A stretch of DNA of 64,000 nucleotides from Acanthochlamys bracteata (GCA_019914995.1 CM034128.1:1242501-1306500); one strand, 5' to 3'; positions 24,597-36,598 are shown, numbered from the stretch's first letter. Translations and numbers: made by a program. The notes: generated from the sequence alone by a model not told the origin.

Positions 24597-27500
24597 TCAG
24601 TTAGCAGCAGCAGAAGCAGGAGAAGTCTTGAGATCCTTGAGCATAGCAACCACCTGCATCATGTTCGGCCGCTTCGTTGGGAAATCGTCGACGCAGTGCA
24701 TAGCAATGTCCAAGAACCTCAGCAACTCCTGTTCTTCCTCGGTGCCACTGTCTACTACTGCAATGAGCAAAGGGTCTATTACTTCCTTCCCTCTGCTCTC
24801 GGCCACCCTTGCTTTCGTCCATCCTACAAGATTATTGTCTCCGAAATCCTCCTTATCTGTTGGTCGTTTCCCTGTGAGGATTTCCAGCAATATTACTCCG
24901 AATGAATAGACATCTCCCTTGGCAGTGCAACGGAAGCTTTGGTAGTATTCAGGTGGCACGTATCCTGGTGTACCGGCTAGCGTGCTGACGCTTAGATGCG
25001 TGTCCAATGCGCTGATCAGCCGTGCCATGCCGAAGTCAGCCACCCTTGCTTCCATCTCTTCGTCCAGCAGCACGTTGCTCGACTTCATATCACGATGGAT
25101 TATGTGAGGGATGCAGTTGTGGTGAAGGAAGCAAAGCCCTCTAGCTGCGCCTCTCGCTATCCTCTTCCTCTGCTCCCAGGTCAGACACATTGCGGAACAG
25201 CTGTCTTGGTCACGGTACTTGTTGTTGTGAAGCATATCCTCGAGGCTGCCATGGTGCATGAACTCATAGACAAGAAGGCGTTCCTCGCCGACCTTGCAGT
25301 AGCCGAGAAGGGGGACAAGGTTCGTGTGCTTAATCTTGCCAAGAGTTTGCATCTCTGCAACGAACTCACGGTCACCTTGGTAGCTAAGGTGGATAAGCTT
25401 CTTCACAGCGACGCAGGTGCCATCTTTCAGTGTGGCCTTGAATACTTCCCCGAAGCCTCCTGAACCAACTAGGCTTGCTGCAGAGAAGCCATTTGTTGCC
25501 TCGATGAGCTGCGAGAAGGTCAGCCGGCGCAGCTGGTGCTGGAATGTTGCGACATTGATGCTCAGTGGTTCCTTCTCCTTCCCTATCTTCCATGTTGTGG
25601 CTGAGCTTCCACCGTGCAGGCTGCTCAGCATCTTCACCTCCTTCTCCTCCCTGTCATCAATAAAACAATGTGAGCAAAATCAACTAACTGCTTGCTTGTT
25701 TCCACGTTTATTCCATGAATTAAGTTGAAAACCTATGCCGCGCCCGTGTCACAATTGCCCACACGACCACTATGCATAGAGAGGTGACTGATGCAAGCAC
25801 GCCAAGCACAATGCTGTTGGCCCAGGTTGCAGCAGCACTGTGCTCCCTGTGGCCTGCTTGATGACCATCATCAGTTCCCATTGAGGAAGGACTACTGCTG
25901 CTACTGCTTCCTACTTTGCACGGAGGCAATGGCACGCCACAAAGACCTGGATTATTTGCATACTGGCTTGCAGGCAAGGTGCTGAGTTGTCCCCTGGAAG
26001 GTATTGGTCCTGACAGTTGATTATCAGATAAGTCGATCTGAACCAAGAATGAAAGGTTGGAGAAGGAATCCGGTATGCTTCCACTAAGCTGGTTATGGGA
26101 AGCATCAAACACACCAAGATTGCGTAGCCTGCCTAGCGAGTCTGGGATCTTGCCCGTGAGCCTGTTATGTGCCAAATCAAGCACCTGCAGCACTACCATG
26201 TCACCAAACTCCTTTGGTATGCTACCTTGCAACTCATTGTATGAGAGGTCAAGGTACTCTAGCGTCTGATAGTGCGTCCAGTCACTTAGTGCCGCACCTG
26301 AGTATAGGCGTGTGAAGTCGCATGTTTTGAGTGTCGGGACCTGCAACAGCCGCTCTGGGCGGATGCCCGCAAACTCCAGCAGACCCCCGACACCTTTGCA
26401 CGAATTACCAACGTTGCGAACAAAGGCAAGAGTGTTGCCTGAGAGGATGCCGCTCAATGCTTCTGCTCCAAGTTGTCGCCCTAGACGTGGTGGTATAGTT
26501 CCAGTGAGCCTATTGCTGTTCAGGTCCAGCCACATTAAGCTGCTGCAGTTGCCGAACTCCTGCGGTATATAGCCACTGAGGCTGTTGTTTGCTAGCTGCA
26601 GCACTGCCAACCTCGAGAGCCTCCCGAATTCTGGGTGTATACTTCCTATGATACGGTTGCTAGTCAGAGAGACCCACTCGAGTTCACTGCAGTTGAATAG
26701 CTCCAGGGGTATATCACCGTGAATAAAATTGTTGTTCAGGATGAGTGTCTTGAGCTGAGAGCACCGCCCAAGCTCTAAGGGGATGCGCCCCTGCAGACTG
26801 TTGAACCAGACCATGAGGTGCTCAAGATTGCGAAGTTTGCCAAATTCTGGTGGGATTGGACCGTGAAGATAGTTTATGCTGAGATCAATTGTTCGAAGCT
26901 GGGAGCAGTAAGACAATTGCGGTGGGATCTCCGCTGTTATCATGTTGTCCGGAAGCCGCAGCTCTTCGAGAGCAGAATCATCTGTACAGATGTCAGAAGG
27001 CAAGGATCCTGATATATTGTTTGAGCTGAAATCAATGATCTTCAGATTCTTGCAAGAATAAATGGAACCAGGCAGTGATCCTGCTATGAAATTGTTGCTC
27101 AGCAGTAAGTACTCCAAGGAAACAAGGTTCTGCAGCACACCCTTAGGAAATGAGCCTGATATAATGTTGTTAGCCAAGTCCAGCAATTGAAGTGAAGAAC
27201 AAGACGCCAATGAATCAGGGATAGAACCAGAGATGTGATTGTTAGATAGCTTCAGCTGCTCAAGTGTTGAACAAGAATTTCCAAGCTCAGCTGGAATTGG
27301 ACCAGATAAATGGTTTCCGGACAAGTCCAATCTCTCTAAACTCCGAAAATCACCTAAAGATTTAGGAATTTCTCCTGTAAGTGAATTTGAAGACATGTTC
27401 AGGATCTTCAGGTCGGTGCAATTAGATAAGGAGTCAGGAATTATATGGGTTATGTGATTCATGGCAAGATCAAAATGCATCAGGCTTGTGCAAGAATTCT

Positions 27501-28110
27501 CAAAATTCAAACTTGAAATGTTGCCAGAGAGATCATTGAAAGAAAAATCTATGACTTGCAGGTTCTGTGAATAGGTGAGAAGGTTTTGTGGCAAGAGTCC
27601 ACTAAGATTGTTATGAGAAAAATTCAGAAACACCATATTCGGATACATCGAAGGAAATTCTTCAGGTACAAGCCCCACAAGCCCTGCAGAGGAAAGATCA
27701 ACCTGTACTAGAGACCGTGGAAGCTGAAGCAGGTCAGTAAAGTTGATGTAGAATGGGTTCGAAGAAAGATTGAGAACAGATAACATGTCGAGCTTTGAGA
27801 GAGGGTAAAAATTCAAACTCCCTGAGAGACTGCAGTGACTGAGATTGAGTGCCGTTGCTCTCCCTTGCATGCAAGTGATCCCATACCAACTGCAGGTGTC
27901 TTCATTTCTTTCCCAGCTTGATAGAATTCCATTCGGGTCATTCTGAATCGAGTTCTTGAACTGAAGCAATGCCTCTCCATCTGTCTTTGCACTTGGGTAT
28001 CCATCCTGCTGCTTATGGCCAAAGATTGATGAACATGAAGATGGTATAATTGAGGTGAAGAACAGCAGATGCATGAGGATTAGGAACGAATTATTCAAGT
28101 GCTTTCCCAT
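24597..28110 (-). CDS. BRL2: BRI1-like LRR receptor kinase (BRL2/VH1 type)
   Basis: This is a plasma-membrane leucine-rich-repeat receptor kinase of the BRI1 family, closest to BRL2/VASCULAR HIGHWAY1, which in Arabidopsis acts in vascular patterning and, unlike BRL1/3, does not bind brassinolide. Two exons, 25733-28110 and 24597-25650, give 1143 aa, the same length I remember for Arabidopsis BRL2. Order: signal peptide (1-29), capping Cys pair CSWYGITC (about 70), more than 20 LRRs, the island domain with [28 protein letters not shown], a membrane span [20 protein letters not shown] (about 765-785), then the kinase: [34 protein letters not shown] and [10 protein letters not shown]. All catalytic residues are present. 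The start at 28110 is preferred over an in-frame ATG at 28272, because a TATA-like ATTATAAG lies between them. The single intron splits a codon in the juxtamembrane region. Confidence 0.95.
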
Positions 28111-30383
28111 TAGAGATTGGAGAATGTGCAGAAAAGAAGAAGAAAAATGTGTGTACAAGGAGAGAATGGAAGCGCTTAAAAAGAAAGAGAAAGGCTTCTG
28201 AGGCCTGTGAGTTGGATGGTACTTATAATGCTGGATAGGGAACAAGAAAAAAAAAAAAAAATGAAAAAACATCGTTGGTCAGGAAATAGGGACTAGAAAG
28301 AACCTTTTTGAAATTATGAGGTATGTATTCTCCTCATCTCATTAATATGAAATTGAAACATAGTTATGATCAGTCCATGAATTCCATTTCATGCATTCTG
28401 TATTCTTATTATTATTACTAATCCAGTACTAAGAACAATTGGTTTACTGCAAGAGTTACTCAGTTGCAAGTCCTGAAGACTTATCATTCATTCATGAGTC
28501 GAGCATGCGAGCTTACAGGAGCTCAGTAAGCTTTCTGCTGAAGTTTCTTAGCTTTTTAGGCTCTAGGGGAAATCATGTATCATCCCTTTTTTATAATCTA
28601 ATGCAAAATCTAGATTTTCTCTAGCAGATTTTCTTATTAAATTGAAGGAATTACAGTTTGTAAAGGTTACATGAATTTGTTTTAGTTCTCACCTTTACAT
28701 GAACCTGTGATGGATTATAGTATATTGAGACCAAAAGGATAAAGAAAGCCATCATCATCAATATGTTGGAGGTGATTATGATGATCACTCCTTGTGCACA
28801 CTTGGAACTTTTTCCTTGCTGCATTCTTTCTTTTGTTGCCACTGGCAAAGGTAATAATTGTCACACACATTTCATCACTGAATGCATCAAATTTATTTAT
28901 TTTTTTGTATGGGTAATGCAGGAAGCATATATTTTTGTAGACATGGAAACTTTGAAGTATACATTAAAATTCTATGTGATATGTGAACCCCCACATATTA
29001 TTATAGAGATCACTACTATAATTAATATTCCCCATGCTTCATGTGAAAACCATAATGACAACAACCAATATAATAGAAATTCATCAAAGGGGAATTATTT
29101 TCCAATTGTTTTTACCTCACTATTTCGTTTCTGGTTAAATATACTGGTCTGGAGCATCATCAAGCTTGTTCAATTGCTTTTCATTTTGAGTCCAACACAG
29201 GACACAGTGGGAGACGATGAGTGATATATGTATTATTTTTTACATATTTTCATGTACTCATATTTTCGAAATGCTTAAACTAAAAGGGTTTATTGAAAAA
29301 TATATTTTTTTTATAAAATGAGTTTGATTTTTTTATTAAATAAAAATATACATGTGAAAATTTATTATATATAATTATTTGTGTGTTTTAAATTTTATTA
29401 AAATATTTTTAAAAAAATATTTATTAACAAATGAGAAATTTAAAATGAAGTTTTAATAGTAGCCAAACATGTCCCTATTCATATTTTACTTTCCAAAGAA
29501 CCCCTTATAGATTAAGGGTGCATTTGGTTCAACTTAAAAAATAATTTTTTAATTTTTAATTTTATATTTTATAATATATATTTTATAAATATTTAAAATT
29601 TTATTTAAAATTTAAAAAATATAAAATAATTTTACTGATATTTTTTTATTATATATTTTTATTATTTTTTTAGAATCATTCACTTCCTTGAAACTATATT
29701 TGCTACAAGTCATGTGCAGTCTAATAAATAGGAATACAATCAGTCAATAGGAATCTTTGTCGAAAGTGTTTTAGCACTAAATCATGAGTAAAAACACTCG
29801 CTAGTATAGACTACTAGGAATGTTGCCCATTAAAACTACAAAAAAGCATAGCCTAAGAAAATTAAAGTTCTCAATTAATGACCTAAGCTTCAACTAAACA
29901 ACATGATTTTTTGATCTTTTTTTATATTGAATGATTTGGGGTATTGGAATATTTTGATTCCAATATCTTTATTTATTTATATAATTTCAAGAGTATGCAT
30001 ACACAGCATAGACAAACAACTAATAGATGGTATAGTAATTGGTTCATACTTTAGATGTATTTTAATTATACAAAAATTTTTAAATTCCAATTTATTTTCA
30101 ATATTTTAATTTATTTTGAACTCACTTTTAATTTAGTTTTTACTGAAAGTAATTCTAACATTTCATTTTTACCAAACTTACTTATTACTAATTAAAAACC
30201 ACACCCATGTGTATATGGGTAATATAGGTTGAAGCTTAATGGGTTTACCATTTCACAGGCCGAGATCATTTACAAAGTTTGGGCTAGGCCTGCTCGTATA
30301 TGAACTCTGGTAACAAGACCCAAACAAATAATTACTATTGGGCTAACTCTACAGCCCAGCCGAACAACTTTACCATAAAATTA
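28111..30383. other. Intergenic, gene-poor, AT-rich
   Basis: After the BRL2 promoter the sequence has mixed composition to about 29230 and is strongly AT-rich afterwards. A small membrane-like open frame occurs at 28651-28824 (minus) but has no support. A MITE-like left end (TTAAGGGTGCATTTGG, about 29512) and a possible right end (CCACACCC near 30200) suggest decayed insertions, but I could not pair them with confidence. Confidence 0.4.
28222..28229 (-). promoter_or_regulatory. TATA-like box of the BRL2-type gene
   Basis: Gene-sense ATTATAAG lies about 112-119 bases upstream of the chosen start codon, giving a plausible 5' UTR of about 80-90 nt. A long poly-T tract (gene sense) lies just upstream near 28246-28263. 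The call is by motif and distance only. Confidence 0.4.
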
Positions 30384-30599
30384 GGGTTTGTTTCATATAC
30401 ACCTAATTTTTTAATTATCATTCTATATTTTATTTTTATTTTTATGCCGAACTCTATTTCTATCAAAATTTAGTTTCAAACTTTATTTCACTTATTTCAA
30501 ATATCAACTCGAATTCTATTTTACTAAACTTCACTTTTTATTTGCTTTTAAGAAATTTAATTTCGTAAAACACAATTACTTGCGCTTTGAAACAAGCCG
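30384..30599. mobile_element. MITE, TTA target duplication
   Basis: This 216-bp non-coding element has inverted ends GGGTTTGTTTCATA (left) and CGGCTTGTTTCAAA (read inward from the right), bounded on each side by TTA (30381-30383 and 30600-30602). The TTA duplication and the GGNNTGTTT ends are what Tourist/PIF-Harbinger MITEs show. Confidence 0.7.
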
Positions 30600-30953
30600 T
30601 TACACTATCTAAAAATAAACTACGAACTTGCCACTTTTGTTAGTCCATATATGCCGGTATGAACATGTTTATTTTGAATTAAATTTATTTCAGAAAAATG
30701 AGTTTAAAATAAATTAAAAAATAAATATTTACTAAAAATAAAATTTTATATTTATTTTTATTATAAATAAATTTAAAATTAAAATTTAAAGATAAATTTA
30801 TGATATAAATAATTTATTTTAAATTTTTTTAATTATTTTGTATTAAAAATAAGTTTAAAAAAAGTGGGTTGATCATATATTAGCTCGGTATACAGATATA
30901 TTTGACATGCATTTTTATATAACTGATTTGATCATACATTAGCTCTCTACTAA

Positions 30954-31198
30954 GTTTGCGTTTGAAATTGCTTATGAAATAAAAGGTATTTTTATTTTTT
31001 TTAAAAAATAAGCTCTATTTTATTTACTTCTAAAAAAATAATAAAAATATACAATAAAAAGATCTCATTACGTAAATTTTTTATATACTATACTAAATTT
31101 TTAAATAAATTTTTTAAATATTTATAAAATATGTATTAAAAAATATGAAATGAAAAAAATAAAAAATTAGCTTTTTAAACGTGATGACAAACGCACAC
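30954..31198. mobile_element. MITE, TAA target duplication
   Basis: This 245-bp AT-rich element has inverted ends GTTTGCGTTTG (left) and GTGTGCGTTTG (right, read inward), flanked by TAA at 30951-30953 and 31199-31201. It has no coding potential. Confidence 0.75.
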
Positions 31199-31517
31199 TA
31201 ATATAGCTATCCGATTAAGCGACTGAAATCACTGAATGGTCAAAATTGATTATATTTATTTTATAAATAATATCGTATTTATTTTTCACAACTATGTTTG
31301 CTTGATTAAATTACAGCTATTCAAACAAAAAGAATATATAAAAAATTCAAAATATTCATATATTTCTATTTATAAGTTTTTTAATTTATATATATATTGC
31401 GTATATTTATGATATTAAATTTTAATGATCAAATTAGCTAAATTTAATTAATTACAGAATAGAAGTACAAATACATTATTTTGTCTTTTAATTGAATTTA
31501 GCTGTCAGATTGATTAA

Positions 31518-31728
31518 AGGCTTGTTTATTAAATCATCAAATTCAATTTTTTTAAACTTATGTTTAATACAAAATAAATAAAAATTTAAAATAATTATTT
31601 TTTATAAAACTTTATTTTGAAATTTATTTCTAATACAAATAATATAAAAATTATTTTTAGATAAATATTTTTAATTTTTAATAATAATTCACTTTTAAAA
31701 AATTAACTTATTTCAAAATAAAACGCAC
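31518..31728. mobile_element. MITE, TAA target duplication
   Basis: This 211-bp element has ends AGGCTTGTTTATT (left) and GTGCGTTTTATT (right, read inward), flanked by TAA on both sides (31515-31517 and 31729-31731). The interior is almost pure A/T with many ATTTTTAAAT-like runs. Confidence 0.62.
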
Positions 31729-31731
31729 TAA

Positions 31732-32726
31732 TTGACATGTTACTATATATAAATCTAAATTATTATTAAAATTATTAAAAAATAAAATTAATAAATTATT
31801 TATTCAGACCAAAAATCAAACAATTTTATATACATAATCAAGATTTATACCTAATAATTTTAATAGTTTGTCTCTAGTTGAATCTAACGGATGAACTATA
31901 CTCAGAACAAATACAAAAATAGAAGAGTTTTAGATAAAAAGTAGAGAATGTTATCAAACAATTGCCCAAGTTGGGAATTTGTTTTTTTTTTGTTCCTTGT
32001 AATTTGATTAAACAAAAGTTATAAAAAAAGAGAATGAAACTTTTCAAGAAAGAAAAAATGAACTAAATGAAATAAACAATTGCATTCAATGCTAATACCT
32101 ACATCAACATGGCAGATGCATATAATCACCAAATGAAAAGAATCAATATTTTTTTACTTTGTCTTCAATCTCAAAGAACCCTAAATAGACTTGCTTCTTG
32201 TGTTCTTCCTTCAAAGGTATGTCCCCTCTTTTCTTTTTCTTTTTTATAATTTCCTTGTCACCATCTCTCTCCAGTCTCCAATTTTTGTAGGTAAATTCTT
32301 TTGGGTTTAAACAATAAATGCAACATGGAAATCAAACATTCGCATTTCTTGATTTTGATTGAACTGTTTTGTTTCTTTTGTTTTTTTTTTTGGGAGTACT
32401 TTTTTTTTCTTTCACCAGACAGTTTCCAATTTAATCAAAGAAAAAGTTCTGTTCTTGAATTGGAACTCTGGAAAAGTTCCCAAATGATTCAGATTTCCAG
32501 GATTTCATCCTCTAATTGGAAGTTTATTTTTAAGCTATAAAGTATGGATTTGAAATCTGAGTTTCGTCCTTAATCTCATTCTTCTGCAGGTTCTGATCGG
32601 TTTGGCGTAATGGGTTTCTCAGATTAGTGCAATGCGGCAGATGGGTTGATCTGTAATCTTGGAAAGATTTGATTTTAGTTCCTCTGTCGTTTGATTTTGT
32701 TCGGAGTGTTGTTCTCTGTTGCTACC
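31732..32726 (+). promoter_or_regulatory. Upstream region and probable 5' UTR intron of the BPC gene
   Basis: A good donor (AAAG/GTATGT at 32217) and acceptor (TCTGCAG ending 32589) would remove about 373 nt from the leader, and 5' UTR introns are usual in class I BPC genes. The surrounding sequence is rich in TTTCTTTT and CTCTCTCC (32260-32275), the kind of CT/GA sequence BPC proteins themselves bind. The transcription start is not resolvable. Confidence 0.45.
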
Positions 32727-33662
32727 ATGGACGATGATGGAGGTCTTGGGATTCGGAATTGGGCGCACTATGCACAGCCCATGAAGGTTCTAGGTTTGCA
32801 GCTTATGTCATCCGTCTCTGCGGAGCGTGATACGAAACCTTTGCTATCTAATGGCGTGGGAGGCGGGGGCGGGGCTGCTGCCTTTCAACATCACCAGCAC
32901 CATCATCAGCATCATCATCAGCATCAAGAACAGGCTGCTGTGCCCCTAGAATTTGTTAGAGATAGTTGGATTCACCATGACAACAAGAATTTTCACCATC
33001 ACCACCATGCCATGCCCATCAATCATAGCTATCATCAACACCAGCACCAGCATCATCACCACATTCTTACTGCAGAACCGACGGCTGCTGGATCTTATAT
33101 GTTGCAAAGGGTGCATTCATCTGAACCACTCAAGGAGGAGAAGATGATTGAGACTGAGCAGCTGCAGCTGCCCAGTATAAGGAATGATGTCACTTCGTTG
33201 AAGAAGGAGGAGCAGGTCCGGCCGATTAGCAAATCCCTGAAGCCTAGGAAACCCAAGAAGGCCACGCAGCCTAAGGAGGATGGTAATGGTAATGGGATGG
33301 TGTCGAGGCGGGGGAATGGTGGAGTGAAGAAGAGCACTGGATTAGTGATCAATGGGATCGATTTGGACATATCAGGAATACCTACTCCAGTGTGCTCTTG
33401 CACAGGTGCTCCGCAGCAGTGCTACCGGTGGGGTGTTGGTGGATGGCAGTCCGCATGTTGCACTACTAGTATATCTATGTATCCGCTGCCGATGAGTGCA
33501 AAGAGGCGAGGGGCAAGGATTGCTGGTAGAAAGATGAGCCAGGGTGCATTCAAGAAGGTGTTGGAGAAGCTGGCCGCAGAGGGATACAACCTCTCCCATC
33601 CAATTGACTTGAAGGGGTATTGGGCTAAGCATGGCACTAACAAGTTTGTGACTATCAGGTAG
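32727..33662 (+). CDS. BPC: BASIC PENTACYSTEINE class I GAGA-binding factor
   Basis: This is a plant-specific nuclear protein (BBR/BPC family) that binds (GA)n/(CT)n DNA and recruits Polycomb and other regulators to homeotic and growth genes. It has a single coding exon and 311 aa. The N terminus MDDDGGLGIRNWAHYAQP is the class I signature. It is followed by a Gly run, two His/Gln-rich tracts (about residues 52-67 and 88-115), a basic region with SLKPRKPKK as likely nuclear signal, and the conserved C-terminal domain: the five-cysteine motif CSC...C...CC, TSISMYPLPMS, RRGARIAGRKMSQGAFKKVL and the invariant WAKHGTNKFVTIR end. All five cysteines are present. The start was placed at 32727 because it yields the conserved N terminus; the 12 codons before it match nothing. 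Confidence 0.96.
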   Translation: MDDDGGLGIRNWAHYAQPMKVLGLQLMSSVSAERDTKPLLSNGVGGGGGAAAFQHHQHHHQHHHQHQEQAAVPLEFVRDSWIHHDNKNFHHHHHAMPINHSYHQHQHQHHHHILTAEPTAAGSYMLQRVHSSEPLKEEKMIETEQLQLPSIRNDVTSLKKEEQVRPISKSLKPRKPKKATQPKEDGNGNGMVSRRGNGGVKKSTGLVINGIDLDISGIPTPVCSCTGAPQQCYRWGVGGWQSACCTTSISMYPLPMSAKRRGARIAGRKMSQGAFKKVLEKLAAEGYNLSHPIDLKGYWAKHGTNKFVTIR

Positions 33663-35253
33663 GGGATGTACAATGTTACTGCTTTTGCAAGGTTGCCTCT
33701 GTGTTTGGTCTGGGTACCCTGTGTATGGAAAGTCTATGGCCTTGTGCAGAGGGGTCTGATGGAAAGGTTGTAGGTCTGGAATTTTCTTTGCGGTGAGGTT
33801 GACATGCTTCTGTGGTTCAGGTTATCGGAATTTGTCATTAATGCTTTGTTCCTCAACTTGTAGCACTAGGGAGCAATGCCATCTTAGTTTTAGATGGAAC
33901 TTAGAGCTAATGGATACAAAGCCTACTCAGTCTTTTATCTTGTAGGAGCACATGAGTCCTCTTGTTAAACTTTGCTGGTCCACTGGGCTTGTTTTACTAA
34001 AATGAGTAACTAAACTGTCACTAATTTCCTGTGTGGCTCATGGCATCATATAGGTCAGCAACCTCATGTATTAGGTATCCTTTTTGTTTTTGCTCTTTTG
34101 TGTTTGTTAGGTGCAGCAATGATCTTTGAAATGGAAAGGTTTATTATAGTTTAAAAAATACCATTTCTTAGGTTCATGACTGTCATGAAATTGCCTTTGC
34201 TCATCCTCTTTCTTGCGATGCTCTTCGTTTATTGTTAAAATGTACAGATTTCATCTTCATGGAATTCAAAGACATGATTGCATTTGTAGCTGGTAGACGA
34301 GTTAAGTACCTCTTGAACGGATTCCATTGTCTTGGATCCCTGAGGGAGTTGCTCTGATTTTTGTACATGAAGCAACATTGCCTTTATATTTTTCTACAGT
34401 ATTACCATAGACGGAAGATTACTTACTTTCAGCTGTATGCGTTCGATCCTATTATAGGCAGTGAAGATTGGTATGACTGAAAGAACATTGAAGCGCATGA
34501 ATGCATCTCTACTTCTTCATTTTTATTTTTTGGGTGAGACCCATTGGTGGGTTGTTCTTTTATGAATTCATTGAGAAATTCATGCTCATTTGGTATATTA
34601 CTCTACTCCTATGCTAAATATGTGTGCCCCTTCTAACATTTGGATATTATTATGCGTGTCAAGGAGGAAATCTGGAGTAGGTAAAACAAGATCAACGTAT
34701 TTTTCTCGTTGTGTATTCTCTTCCTCGTTCTTAAGGAACGTTCGTAAGGAACTTTATTCGTAGAGATCCTGCTGCCTTAAGTTAAATATTGACAGTAAGT
34801 TTGTTTTTGTTATGAATCGTTAGATTTATTTGATCTTCATTGTCAGGCTATATGGAGCCTTGGTTTAACATGTTCAATTTAATAAGCAGATTTCCTTTTA
34901 TTCATCTTTACACCTTATACTCTAATTCATGTGGTTCTTTACATAAATTGATAAACTGATATCAAGTGAACTTTTGTTAGAAGTGAATGACTTCTAGGGT
35001 TCTTTTGTGCTAGAGTAGTCTATGAGCTATAGATCGTATTGCTGTTTGTTGGTCCTCTAGCACCTATCTATGCCTACATTTGGTAGCTTTTGAGTAAATT
35101 TAAGGTGTGGACTTGAGTAGTAACTTTCATGCATTTCATGCATTTTCACTCATGCTAAAGGCTTCTTGAATCTTAATGTGTCCTGTTAGTGAAGTTCGCA
35201 GCAAGTAAGTGCTGTGACAAACTATCTGCAATGTGGCAATTTGGATGCTTTTA
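33663..35253 (+). other. BPC 3' UTR and downstream spacer
   Basis: The first several hundred bases have transcript-like composition and are probably 3' UTR. Beyond roughly 34500 I see no gene, only ordinary spacer sequence without strong repeats up to the first MITE. Confidence 0.4.
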
Positions 35254-35469
35254 GGCTGTACGCAAGTTATTAAGAAGTGAGTTAATTAAAAAATGAGTTA
35301 TTTATAGTGTTGTTAAAAGTGAGTTAAATTTTTGTATAATTTTGTAGGAAAAATGAATTGGAAGTAATTGTTTATATTTTTTTGTGTAATTAAAAGTGAA
35401 TCAGAAGTGACTTTTTAGTAAAAAAAAAGTGAGTTATAAGAGTGACCAAGATAACTGCAAATGCGGCCT
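35254..35469. mobile_element. MITE, TTA target duplication (first of three)
   Basis: Ends GGCTGTACGCAAG (left) and AGGCCGCATTTGC (right, inward) are flanked by TTA (35251-35253 and 35470-35472). The interior is built from degenerate AAGTGAGTTA repeats. Confidence 0.62.
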
Positions 35470-35487
35470 TTAATAATGCAAGCGTTA

Positions 35488-35762
35488 GGGGTGTTTTTAT
35501 TTTTGTTTTAAACTCATTTTTTAAAAATGAGTTTGTAAAAGTGAATGGAGTTGAAAATAATTTTTATAAAAAATAATTTATTTATTTATTTTGTATTAAA
35601 AGTGAGTTGAAATTAAAATTTTGTTTTATATTTTTTAAAATTTTAAAAATGAGTTTTTGACTAAAAAATTTAATTTAAATTTTATATTATTTTAATTTAA
35701 AAGTGAGTTGAAAATTAAAATTGAGTTTAAAATTTGAATTTGTAGTGTACATAAACAAGCTC
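35488..35762. mobile_element. MITE, TTA target duplication (second of three)
   Basis: This 275-bp element has ends GGGGTGTTTTTATTTT (left) and GAGCTTGTTTATGTAC (right, inward), flanked by TTA at 35485-35487 and 35763-35765. Internally it has repeated AAAAGTGAGTTGAAA units, like its neighbour. Confidence 0.7.
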
Positions 35763-35967
35763 TTAGTTGTTCTCCCTGGTCCAACTGCAGCCTCTGGTAA
35801 TGCAAAATGTACTCATTCTTATCTAGCAAAAGAACAGACCCTAAGCAAGATGTTCTGTTGTGCCTTTTTTAAGGTGAAGTTATGTGTTCTTTTCATGATG
35901 CACTCTCTACTTTGTGGTTTGCGGATCTGCATATAATTACATTGACATAATGGTTGAGTTGCTTTTA

Positions 35968-36262
35968 AGGCGTCTTTTAAATGCTCCTAATTAAATTTTC
36001 GTGAAAGTAAAAAATAAGAATTAAATTTTTTAAAAAATAAAATGAAAGTAGAGTTCAGTGTTTATATTTCAATAGTTTCTGAAAGTAAGTTAAAATTAAA
36101 AAATATAATTATATTGGAACGTGTGCAAATAAGAAAGTTGAAATTAAAATTTTACATATAAAAGTAGAGTTTTAAATTTTTTGTATAATTGAAACATATG
36201 AATTATTTAAAACTCAAAATTTAGTAGGAGAAAGTAAAGTTACAGGCGTTCGAAACATGCTC
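35968..36262. mobile_element. MITE, TTA target duplication (third of three)
   Basis: This 295-bp element has ends AGGCGTCTTTTAAATGC (left) and GAGCATGTTTCGAACGC (right, inward), flanked by TTA at 35965-35967 and 36263-36265. The inverted repeat is weak, but the triplet duplication supports it. Confidence 0.55.
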
Positions 36263-36598
36263 TTAGTGCACTTCTGCTTGATAGTCTCTGTAAAATTGTT
36301 GGTAGATTTTCTTACTTGTTCCAGTGCGATTACTTTGATGAGAACTTCTTAGCAAGCGTTAACTATTTTTACTGACGGTGAAATACAGAGACCTTTTGAT
36401 TTCCTATCAAGTGAAGAATCTTGTTGTTTTGTTGTTAGAATATAGAAGCTACAAAGCAAGAAACACTGGCACATGAATTTCACTGGCATGTTGGTGTCCT
36501 GCTGCTTCACAGACTTAAGATTTACAATGAATCTAAAGGTTCAGAACAGTAGCATTGCAGCTGGATTTTGGCATTATACAAAAAAAGGTAGAAAATCT

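Noticed and set aside
24591-25728. Several open frames on the plus strand over the receptor kinase exon
   Set aside because: They lie antisense to a conserved kinase domain and simply reflect its codon structure.
28111-28272. In-frame N-terminal extension of the BRL2-like receptor to an ATG at 28272
   Set aside because: The extension is Phe/Ser-rich low complexity, a TATA-like box lies downstream of that ATG, and the 28110 start gives a proper signal peptide and the family length.
28763-29224. 153-codon plus-strand frame
   Set aside because: No recognisable motif, and the residue mix (Cys, His, Ile runs) is typical of random AT-rich sequence.
29512-30205. Single larger MITE between AGGGTGCATTTGG and CCACACCC
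   Set aside because: The ends match only weakly, no flanking duplication is visible, and the interior seems to hold more than one AT-rich remnant.
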